Shown here: in pieces, positions 8,301 through 20,300 of the stretch
Numbering within the stretch: position 1 is the first letter of the stretch
Layout: every line of letters begins with the position of its first letter
NCBI GenBank assembly: GCA_004297845.1
Contig: SCSP01000153.1
Span: forward strand, 1 to 40,559
Source of the DNA: Bacteroidota bacterium
GTDB taxonomy: Bacteria; Bacteroidota; Bacteroidia; Palsa-948
Direction of reading: 5' to 3'
DNA: 40,559 nt
The notes under the pieces: model-generated
Told to the model about the DNA's origin: nothing
What the model saw: the letters and a program-made list of their open reading frames with translations, nothing else
Databases searched by the model: none
Made by a program: the position numbers and the translations under genes

Positions 8301-11300
8301 CATCACCGGCTGTTGTAACACTTGTAATGGTGGGGTTTTGTGTTGAAGCAGAGAAACTGTTTGGCCCGCTCCAGTTATAAGTGGCTCCAACAATTGTACT
8401 TGCAGTTAAACTAAGTTCAGATCCCGAACAAACAGGAGTGTTGCTTCCCGGTGTCGGAGCTGCAGGAGGAGGAGCAACGATCACGGAGGTTGTGCCTTCA
8501 GGGCCCGGACAGCCAGCAACAGTCACCGATACAGAATAGGTTCCGGCATCGGCAGTAGAAGCTCCTGCAATGGTTGGATTCTGTAAAGCAGAAGTGAAGC
8601 CATTGGGTCCGTTCCATGAATAAGTTGCTCCGGGAATTGTATTTGCAGTTAAGTTCAAATTATCTCCAATACACAAAGGACTGTTGTTGCCGGCAGCAGG
8701 AGCAACAGGAATAGGATTCACAGTTACAGAAGTTGTTCCGGCTGGACCTGTACAACCGTTTTCAGTAGCAATAACAGAATAAATTCCGGAAGCAGCCGTA
8801 GTAGCCGCGAGGATCACAGGATCCTGAAGCGTAGAAGAAAAACTATTGGGTCCCGTCCATGAATAGGTAGAACCACCAATGGTACTTGCTGTTAAACTCA
8901 CATCATTTCCCGAACAGAGAGGGGTATTATTTGATGCCACCGGAGCAGCAGGAGTTTGGTTAACAGTTATTGAAACTGTTCCTTCAGGGCTGGTAGGACA
9001 ACCCGGTACAGTAGCAGTGATCGAATAGGTTCCCGAAGCAGCGGTTGTTGCACCCGCGATAGTTGGGTTTTGTGAAACGGAAACAAAACTATTTGGTCCG
9101 CTCCATGAATAAGTTGCGCTGGCAATTGTATTTGATGTAAGGTTTAATGTTTGTCCGGAACAAAGAGGTGAATTACTTCCTGTGGTTGGCGCAGCAGGAG
9201 GAGGATTAATAATTACAGCGGTAGTTGCCACAGGGCCATTACAACCATTCTCTGTCGCAAATACCGTATAGGTGCCGGCATCTGCGGAAGAAATATTAAT
9301 TATAACAGGATTTTGAACAGTTGATGAGAAGCCATTTGGCCCGGCCCAGGAATATGTGGAGCTGCCAATAGTGCTTGCGGTTAAGCTCAGATCAAATCCT
9401 ATACAGGCGGGGCTGTTGCCGCCTGCGACAGGTGCAACAGGGGTTTGAAAAATTGTAACGGATGTAGTGGATGCCGCGCTCAGGCAGCTTCCGATCTGAA
9501 CGAAGACAGAATAAATTCCATCCGCGGCAGTTGTAACAGGTGTTATAGTTGGATTCTGCGTTGTTGCCGTGAAACTATTAGGTCCGCTCCAGGTATAAGT
9601 TGCCCCGACTATTGTATTGGCAGTTAAGCTCAGCTCGGTTCCGGAACAAACAGGCGTATTGCTTCCAGGCGTTGGGGGCGCAGGAGGCGGAGCAACAATT
9701 AAAGCGGTGGTTCCTTCAGCGCCCAGACATCCTGCCACAGTAACAGAAACAGAATAGGTTCCTGCCTCGTCAGTAGTAACTGCTGCGATGGTTGGATTTT
9801 GCGAAGCAGAAGAAAAACCATTCGGCCCGTTCCATGAATAAGTTGCCCCTGAAATTGTATTTGCAGTCAGGGTCAGATTATCGCCAATACACAAGGGTCC
9901 GTTGTTGCCGGCAACCGGAGCGGCAGGAAACGCATTTACAGTTACAGTAGTTATTCCCGGAAGGCTCGCACACCCGTTTTCAATGGCGGTAACGGAATAA
10001 GTGCCGCTCTGGGCCGTGGTTGCCCCGGTAATTACAGGATCCTGTGTGGTGGAAGAGAAGCTACTTGGCCCTGCCCATTGATACGTAGAACCACCCACTG
10101 TACTTGCCGTTAAACTAAGATCGCTTCCGGAACAGAACGGACTGTTGTTGGTTGCAGTTGGAGCAGTAGGAGTCAGATTGACCGTTACCGAAACTGTTCC
10201 GGCACCACCGGCACATCCCGTAACTGTTACAAAAACTGAATAGTCTCCCACAGCTGCCGGAGTAACTGCACCTATAGTTGGGTTTTGTAAAGTAGAAGAA
10301 AAGCCGTTTGGTCCGTTCCATGTATATGTTGCACTGGCAAATGTATTTGCGGTCAAACTCAAGGTTTGTCCGGTACAGACCGGGCTGTTACTTCCTGCAG
10401 TGGGAGATGTTGGAGGAGTGTTCACGATTACCGTGGTTGTTCCCGCAGGACCTGAACACCCATTTACCGTAGCGATCACAGAATAAACACCTCCCTCTGC
10501 GGTGGATACACCGGTTATAACAGGATTTTGTGTAGCATCTGTAAAGCTGTTAGGACCGGTCCAGGCATACGTAGCTCCGGGTAAAGTGCCCGCAGTGAGC
10601 GAAAGGTCAAAGCCTACGCAAATCGGCCCGTTATTGCCGGCAACAGGAGCAGAAGGAGTTTGATCGATGGTAACCGAAGTTGTTCCTGCAAGGCTTGTAC
10701 AGCCAAGTGCAGTTGCAGTAACAGCATAGAGGCCGGTTGCAGCAGTGGTTACACTTGAGATAATCGGGTCTTGAGAGGTAGAAGTAAACGAATTCGGCCC
10801 GCTCCAGCTATAGGTTGCACCTGCAACTGTACTCGCAGTCAGGCTCAACATTTGTCCGGAACAAACAGGAGAGTTGCTTCCTGCTGTTGAAGTAGCGGGG
10901 ATCGGATTCACAACAACACTGGTGGTACCTGCAGGCCCACTGCATCCGCTAACACTTGCTGTAACGGAGTAGATTCCTGCAGCCGCTAATGTTATTCCTA
11001 CAATAGTAGGATTTTGAGATATAGAGACAAAGCTATTGGGCCCAAACCATGAATACGTTGCTCCTGCGATGGTGCTTGCAGTCAGGCTCAGCGTGGTGCC
11101 TTCACAAAGAGGACTGTTGTTTCCGGCTACAGGTGCAGCAGGAAGAGAATTAATTGTTACTGATACTATTCCGGCAGATCCTGTACAGCCATTTTCAATA
11201 GCAACCACAGAATAAATTCCTGCATTAGCAGGCGTAGCGGCAGCTATAACGGGATCCTGTGTGGTAGAAGTGAAACCAGCGGGCCCGGTCCACGAATAAG

Positions 11301-14300
11301 TCGAACCGCCAACAGTACTTGCAGTTAAACTCAGATCAATTCCCGCACAGATCGGAGAGTTGCTTCCAGGTGTTGGCGCTGCAGGAGTTTGAAAGACAGT
11401 TACAGATACAGTTCCGGCAGGGCTGAGCGCGCAACCCGGAACAAATGCAGTTACTGAATAGGTGCCTTCAGCCAACGTGGTAACACTTCCCATAGTAGGA
11501 TTTTGCGAGACAGAAGTAAAAGTATTGGGGCCAGTCCAGGAATAAATGGTAGCGCTGGGGATTGTAGAGGCGGTCAAACTCAATGTTGTTCCTGAGCAAA
11601 CCGTTAAGTCACTGCCTGTTGTCGGAGCCGGAGGTGGAGGATTAACAATAACACTAGTTGTTGCATCGGTACCTGTACATCCGGCTGCAGATGTTGTATT
11701 CACGGTATATGTTCCTGCCTCTGCCGCACCTACCCCTGTGAGTACAGGGTTCTGGGCGGTGGAAGTAAAGGCATTTGGCCCGCTCCATGCATAGGTAGTT
11801 CCTGTACCACTTGCGGTCAGGCTAATGTCGCCACCAATACAGGCCGGAGAGTTACTTCCTGGCGTTGGAGCAGCCGGGGTTTGGTTGATAACTACAGAAA
11901 TGGTTCCGGTTGGACTGGTAGCGCAACCCGGAACAGTGGCAGTAACCGAATAAGTGCCGGAAGCCAATGTGCTAACACTTCCTATAGCAGGATCCTGGAT
12001 AGTAGAAGAAAAGCTGTTGGGTCCTGTCCAATTATATGATGCACCCGCAATGGTACTTGCAGTTAAACTTAATGTGTTTCCCGAGCATATCGGACCGTTG
12101 CTTCCTGTTGTTGGAGCAGGAGGAGGAGGATTAATAGTAACCGATGTTGTGCCGGCCGATCCGGTGCATCCGGCAACCGTTGCGGTCACAGAATAGGTAC
12201 CTGCATCAGCAGTTGTAAATCCGGCAACGGCAGGATTTTGTGATGTAGAAGTGAAACTGCTCGGTCCGTTCCAGAAATAGGAAGCTCCGCCAATAGTACT
12301 TGCAGTTAATGAAAGTGTGTTTCCCACGCAAACCGGGCTGTTGCTTCCGGCCGTTGGAGTTGCTGGTTGAGGAGCTACAGTTACAACTGCTGTGCCTGCC
12401 GGACCTACACAGCCATTTTCAGTAGCTATCACAGAATATGTACCGGCATCCGCAACACCCGCCCCGGCAAGGGTAGGATTTTGTGAAGGAGAAGAGAAGA
12501 GGTTTGGACCGGTCCATGCATAAGTGGAGCCGCCAACTGTACTTGCCGTTAAGCTTAATGTGTTACCAATGCAAAGCGGACTATTACTTCCTGCAACCGG
12601 AGCTGCCGGAGTAGGGTTCACGGATACAGTAACTGCAGTACGCGGCCCCGTGCAGCTTAAAACGGTTGTCTGCACATAATAAGTGGTAGTGGCAGCCAGA
12701 ATAGGAGTAGTGTAACTTGCGCCTGTTTGTAAAAGTGTTCCTGCAACCGGAGCATCATACCATTCATAGGTTCCTCCGGGAGCAGTAGCCGTAAGCGTTG
12801 CATCAAATCCTTCGCAAATAGCAGTTCCGGATGCTGTTGGTGCAGCGGGGATCGGATTAATTTTAATTATAACATCGTTGGACACTGCTCCGCAGGAGTT
12901 CGCAGGGTCATTGGTGGTCAATGTAAGTGTAACGGTTCCTGCGGCAACTTCTCCCGCACTGGGAGTATACACTGCGGTAGGCGTTGAACTGCCAGGGACA
13001 AAGCCTCCTGCTCCTCCACTCCATGTTGAACTGGAAGCTGATCCTCCGAAAGCACCGGCCAGTGTAGTAGAAAAGCCGGCACAAATTGTTTGGTCGGGAC
13101 CTGCATTTACAGTTGCGGCAGGGTCAATGGTAACGGTGTTAGTGGCTGTTACTGTAAAGCATCCTGCAGCAGTGATGGTATTTGTTATTGTATAGGTTCC
13201 GGCTGTAGAGGCGCTTAAATTGATCTCGCCCGTGGAGGTGCTGACAAATGATATCCCGGCAGGGACCGAACCAAATACTCCTGCACTTCCTCCGCCATCA
13301 AAAATAGGAGAAGGATTAGCGCTGGTTTTACAGAAAGGGCCATCGTAATGAAAATCTGCGACCCCACTGACGGTGATGGTGATCACCTGGCTGCTTGAAG
13401 AAGGGCATGGACCGCTGGTAGTAAAAGTTATTGTGTAAGTATTTGCAGGACTTGCTGCCAGATTTACTTCGCCCGTGCTTGTGCTGACAAAAACTAATGC
13501 GACCGGAGAAGCGCTGAATGTTCCGGGAAAACCTCCGGTAATGATTGGCGTTGTAGTTCCGCTCTGGCAATAGGTTCCGGCAGAATAAGAGAAGGAAGGA
13601 TCGTCTGTGGGCGTGATGGTTAACGTAAAAGCATTTCCTGTGCTTGCGCATCCGTTACCATTGGTAACAAATAAAGTTCCTGTGTAAGTTCCCGCCACCA
13701 CTCCGGCCGCCACAGGCACGGTGATGGGACTTGCAGGCAGCGCAGTAGAACCCACATCCACCAGTCCTGCCGCATTTGCAGCCGCGTTCCAGTCGATGGT
13801 ATAATTAGTAGGAGCATTGGTGACAGCACCATAAGTTAAAGTAGAACTCTGTGCGCCCGCATTAAAACAAACTGCAGCAGCCGTAGCGGCCGGAGCGATG
13901 GTTGGCAGTGGATTGATCGTTAATGTAAACGCATTTCCGGTAGAAGCACATCCGTTTCCATTGGTTACAAATAAAGTTCCTGTGTAAGTCCCTGCCACAA
14001 CCCCCGCAGCGACAGGTACCGTGATCGGACTTGCAGGAAGAGCAGTACTTCCGACATCCACCAGTCCTGCCGCATTGGCAGCCGCATCCCAGTCGATGGT
14101 ATAATTGGTAGGCACACCGGTGGTGGCACCGTATGCTAAGGTTGAACTCTGCGCGCCCGCATTGAAACAAACAGCCGCAGCCGTGGCAGCCGGAGCAATG
14201 GTGGGCAGCGGATTGATCGTTAAGGTAAAAGCGTTCCCCGTGCTTGCACATCCGTTTCCATTGGTTACAAATAAAATTCCCGTGTAAGTTCCTACTGCAA

Positions 14301-17300
14301 CCCCCGCAGCCACAGGCACTGTGATGGGGCTTGCAGGCAGCGCGGTAGAACCCACATCCACCAGTCCTGCCGCGTTGGCAGCCGCATTCCAGTCGATGGT
14401 ATAATCTGTGGGCGCACCTGTAGTGGCACCGTACGTTAAAGTAGAACTCTGCGCTGCGGCATTAAAGCAAACATTCGCAGCGGTAGCAGCCGGAGCGATG
14501 GTTGGCAGGGGATTGATGGTGAGTGTAAATACATTTCCGGTAGAAGCGCATCCGTTCCCATTGGTCACAAATAAAGTTCCTGTGTAAGTTCCCCCGGCAA
14601 CACCCGCAGCGATGGGCACTGTGATGGGGCTTACAGGCAGTGCAGTAGAACCTACATCCACCAGTCCTGCCGCATTGGCAGCCGCGTTCCAGTCGATGGT
14701 ATAATTAGTAGGCACACCGGTGATGGCACCGTATGTTAAGGTAGAACTCTGTACGGCAGCATTAAAACAAACTGCCGCAGCCGGAGCAGCCGGAGCGATG
14801 GTTGGCAGAGGATTGATGGTTAGTGTAAAAGCATTTCCTGTGGAAGTACATCCATTCGTTACATATAAAGTTCCGGTGTACGTTCCCGCTGCAACTCCCG
14901 CTGCAATCGGTACGGTGATGGGACTGGCAGGAAGGGCAGTAGAACCCACATCCACCAGTCCTGCCGCATTTGCAGCCGCATTCCAATCTATGGTGTAATT
15001 TGTGGGCGCACCGGTAGTGGCCCCGTATGCTAAGGTTGAACTCTGAGCTGCTGCATTAAAACAAACGGCAGCTGCAGTCGCAGCGGGAGCAATGGTTGGC
15101 AGAGAATTGATCGTCAGGGTAAAAACATTTCCTGTGGAAGCACATCCGTTTCCATTGGTTACATATAAAGTTCCCGTGTAAGTTCCTACTGCAACCCCCG
15201 CAGCCACAGGCACGGTGATAGGGCTTACAGGAAGGGCAGTGGAACCCACATCCACCAGTCCTGCGGCATTTGCAGCCGCGTTCCAGTCGATGGTATAATT
15301 GGTAGGAGCACCGGTAGTGGCGCCATAAGTTAAAGTAGAACTCTGAGCCCCCGCGCTAAAGCAAACTGCTGCTGCGGTAGCCGCGGGAGCAATGGTTGGC
15401 AGAGGATTTATAGTTAATGTAAAAGCATTTCCTGTACTTGCGCATCCATTACCGTTGGTTACAAATAACGTTCCTGTATACGTTCCCGCAGCAACTCCCG
15501 CAGCAATGGGCACGGTGATGGGACTTGCAGGAAGTGCAGTTGATCCCACATTGACAAGCCCGGCAGCGAGAGCAGCGGCATTCCATGTGATGGTGTAATT
15601 AGTAGGAGCATTGGTGACAGCACCGTATGTTAACGTAGAACTCTGCGCGCCTGCATTAAAACAAACTGCCGCAGCCGTAGCAGCCGGAGCAATGGTTGGC
15701 AGGGGATTGATCGTTAGGGTAAATGCATTTCCTGTGCTTGCGCATCCATTACCATTCGTTACATATAAAGTCCCGGTGTATGTTCCCGCCACCACTCCTG
15801 CCGCCACAGGCACGGTGATAGGACTTGCCGGAAGGGCCGTAGAACCCACATCCACCAGTCCTGCCGCATTTGCAGCCGCGTTCCAGTCAATCGTATAATT
15901 GGTAGGAGCACCGGTGGTGGCGCCATAAGTTAAAGTAGAACTCTGCGCGCCTGCATTGAAACAAACTGCCGCAGCCGTAGCAGCCGGAGCGATGGTAGGC
16001 AGAGGATTGATCGTCAGGGTAAAAGCATTACCGGTAGAAGCACATCCGTTTCCATTGGTAACAAATAAAGTTCCTGTGTAAGTTCCGGCAGCAACTCCCG
16101 CAGCGACAGGCACGGTGATGGGGCTTACAGGAAGCGCAGTAGAACCCACATCCACCAGTCCTGCCGCATTTGCAGCCGCATTCCAGTCTATGGTGTAATT
16201 TGTGGGCACACCGGTGGTGGCACCGTATGCTAAGGTTGAACTCTGCGCGCCCGCATTAAAACAAACTGCCGCAGCCGTAGCAGCCGGGGCGATGGTTGGC
16301 AGCGGATTGATCGTTAATGTAAACGCATTTCCGGTAGAAGCACATCCGTTCCCATTGGTCACAAATAAAGTTCCGGTATAAGTTCCCGCCCCCACCCCCG
16401 CTGCAATCGGTACGGTGATTGGACTGGCAGGAAGGGCAGTTGATCCCACATCCACCAGTCCTGCCGCATTGGCAGCCGCGTTCCAGTCAATGGTATAATT
16501 AGTAGGAGCATTGGTAACAGCACCGTATGTTAAGGTAGAACTTTGTGCAGCCGCATTAAAACAAACCGATGCAGCCGTGGCAGCCGGAGCAATGGTTGGC
16601 AGAGGATTGATCGTAAGAGTAAATGCGTTTCCTAAACTTGCACAACCTGTTGCGCTCGTTACAAATAAAGTTCCTGTGTATGTTCCGGCAGCAACCCCCG
16701 CAGCGACAGGCACCGTGATGGGGCTTGCAGGAAGCGCAGTTAATCCCACATCCACCAGTCCTGCGGCATTGGCAGCCGCGTTCCAGTCGATGGTATAATT
16801 GGTAGGCACACCGGTGGTGGCACCGTATGCTAACGTAGAACTCTGTGCAGCCGCATTAAAACAAACCGCAGCAGCAGTCGCAGCCGGAGCAATTGTTGGC
16901 AGTGGATTGATCGTTAAAGTAAAAGCATTTCCTGTGCTTGCACAACCGTTTCCATTGGTTACATATAAAGTTCCGGTGTACGTTCCGGCAGCAACCCCCG
17001 CAGCCACAGGCACTGTGATGGGGCTTGCAGGCAGCGCGGTAGAACCCACATCCACCAGTCCTGCCGCATTTGCAACCGCGTTCCAGTCAATGGTATAATT
17101 GGTAGGAGCATCGGTGACAGCTCCGTATGTCAACGTAGAACTCTGCGCGCCCGCGCTGAAACACACTGACGCAGCCGCAGCAGCCGGGGCGATGGTTGGC
17201 AGTGGATTGATCGTCAGGGTAAAAGCATTACCGGTAGAAGCACATCCGTTACCATTGGTAACAAATAAAGTTCCCGTGTATGTTCCCACTGCAACTCCCG

Positions 17301-20300
17301 CAGCGACAGGCACTGTGATGGGACTTGCAGGAAGGGCAGTACTTCCCACATCCACCAGTCCAGCGGCATTTGCAGCCGCGTTCCAGTCAATGGTATAATT
17401 GGTAGGAGCATTGGTAACAGCACCGTATGTTAAAGTAGAACTCTGCGCGCCTGCATTAAAACAAACTGCCGCAGCCGTGGCAGCCGGGGCGATGGTTGGC
17501 AGTGGATTGATCGTTAATGTAAACGCATTTCCGGTAGAAGCACATCCGTTACCATTGGTAACAAATAAAGTTCCTGTGTAAGTTCCCGCCACCACTCCTG
17601 CAGCCACAGGCACCGTGATCGGACTTGCAGGCAGCGCAGTTGATCCCACATCCACCAGTCCTGCGGCATTTGCAGCCGCGTTCCAGTCAATGGTATAATT
17701 GGTAGGAGCATTAGTAACAGCACCATATGTTAAAGTAGAACTCTGTGCGTCAGCATTAAAACAAACTGCCGCAGCCGCAGCAGCCGGGGCGATGGTTGGC
17801 AGCGGATTGATCGTCAGGGTAAAAGCATTTCCTGTGCTGGCGCATCCGTTACCATTGGTTACAAATAAAGTCCCCGTGTATGTTCCGGCAGCAACCCCTG
17901 CAGCCACAGGTACCGTGATGGGACTTGCAGGCAGCGCGGTAGAACCCACATCCACCAGTCCTGCGGCATTTGCAGCCGCATTCCAGTCGATGGTATAATT
18001 AGTCGGAGCATTGGTGACAGCACCGTATGCTAACGTAGAACTCTGCACAGCCGCATTAAAACATACGGCAGCAGCAGTAGCAGCCGGAGCAATGGTTGGC
18101 AGGGGATTTATAGTTAATGTAAAAGCATTACCGGTAGAAGCACATCCGTTCCCATTGGTCACAAATAAAGTTCCGGTGTATGTTCCCGCAGCAACACCTG
18201 CAGCAATCGGCACCGTGATGGGACTTGCAGGCAGCGCGGTAGAACCCACATCCACCAGTCCTGCGGCATTTGCAGCCGCGTTCCAGTCGATGGTATAATT
18301 AGTCGGAGCATTGGTGACAGCACCGTATGTTAAGGTAGAACTCTGCGCGCCTGCATTAAAACAAACGGCAGCAGCAGTCGCAGCCGGAGCAATGGTTGGC
18401 AGGGGATTAATGGTGAGTGTAAATGCATTTCCTAAACTTGCGCATCCGTTCCCATTCGTTACATATAAAGTTCCGGTATATGTTCCTGCCACAACTCCCG
18501 CAGCAACAGGCACGGTGATGGGACTTGCAGGCAGCGCGGTAGAACCAACATCCACCAGGCCTGCAGCATTGGCAGCCGCGTTCCAGTCGATAGTATAATT
18601 AGTAGGCACACCGGTGGTCGCACCATAAGTTAAAGTAGAGCTCTGCGCACCCGCGCTAAAGCAAACTGCTGCTGCTGTAGCCGCAGGAGCAATAGTAGGC
18701 AGGGGATTGATGGTGAGTGTAAATGCATTCCCGGTAGAAGCACATCCGTTACCATTCGTTACATACAAAGTTCCGGTGTATGTTCCAGCAGCAACACCTG
18801 CAGCGATCGGTACGGTGATAGGACTTGCAGGAAGTGCAGTAGAACCCAAATCCACCAGTCCTGCCGTATTTGCAGCCGCATTCCAGTCGATGGTGTAATT
18901 GGTAGGGGCATTGGTAACAGCCCCGTATGTTAAGGTAGAGCTCTGGGCGCCTGCACTGACGCATGCGTTTGCCGCAGTCGCAGCCGGAGCAATGGTTGGC
19001 AGTGGATTAACCGTTACTGTAACGGAGTTAGGCCCTCCGGGACAACCGTTATCATTGGCAATAACTGTATAAACGGTGGTTATAGTTGGTGAAGCAACAG
19101 GATTTGCAGAAGTAGTATTATTCAACCCTGCAGAAGGTGACCATACATAATTGGTAGAACCCGAGCCGCCAGTGGGACTTCCACCCAATGTTGTGCTTTG
19201 ACCTATACATATGGATGTATTTGCCCCAGGATCTAACACAAAAGCACTGGGGCGTCCCGCAGGAATTAGAGTTGCATTAAGGTACATTCTCCTCCCGTTG
19301 AAATAGTTAATAGTTGCTCCGACATAATCGTGCCCGCTTAGATAAAATACATTCCCTCCAACTGAATCACTGGGTGCAAGATGCACAGCGGTAGCTGCAA
19401 CAGTAGTTGTTGGCAGAGGGTCTGAGAGGCCATTGTAAGTTTCCGCATTGAAAGCAGAGGTGGCGCTGGGCCAGAAGCGCTCGATAGTTCCGTTCTCATT
19501 AGCAACGGCTCCTTCAAACTGATTGAACGCAAGATCAGGATTCGAATAGGTCATCGTTACCGAGCCGGCATCAAAACTGATACCCCTCGTGGTTTGAAAA
19601 TGCCCTCCACTCGGCTGATGGTTCTCATACAGATCGATACCCGCGCACTGGGCTAAAAAGTTTCCGCCTTCATTAACAAATTTTACAATATTATCTACCG
19701 AATTTATATCCTCATTAGTGGTAAAGTCCCAATGCGCTTCAGAACAAAAAGAATAACATTCCACAAGTCCCGGAAAATTGCCTGCGTTTTGAGTAAAATA
19801 ATTTGTACCAGCTACTAAACCTGCCTCGGCCATGTATGTTTCTTGCACTGCCTCATATCCACCGTTAGTAAATATCGCAATCTTCGGACGGTGATTCAAT
19901 GTATATCTCACATTCAGATTTTCATCACCGGCGAGTTTAAATACCGCCACCTGGTTATATCCTACTCCCTGCGCGGTATACGTGCTGATAACCTGAAGTG
20001 CGGTTAGCCCGGAACCATAATACGACCTGTTGATCCAGGTGCTGTCAATAATAAATGCACTTGCTTTAAAAGTTACGGCTGCTGAAGCAACGGCAGTCGG
20101 CAATACCCTTGAAGCGTTTGCTGTAAAGTCCGCAGCATCTTTTGCTTTACCCGAAAGGATAACCCACTTTACCGGAATATCATTCATCAATAAAGCATGG
20201 ACCATGCCGTATGCTTTTAAATTAAATGGAGCAACCACAGCCTGGTTGGTATTGTCCATGGGTATCACATAGGAATTTCTTGGAATGGCTTCCACATTGG

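Noticed and set aside
11546-18898. Many + strand ORFs of 60-99 aa repeating every 300 bp (e.g. 16511..16798, 16799..17098, 17099..17398, 17699..17998)
   Set aside because: They are antisense frames of the class A (and class B) coding repeats; their periodicity is inherited from the repeat unit and no start or RBS evidence is independent of it.
13614-19009. Regular 300-bp repeats considered as CRISPR-like or satellite DNA
   Set aside because: The repeats are contiguous, without unique spacers, in frame and fully coding on the minus strand; they are protein domain repeats.
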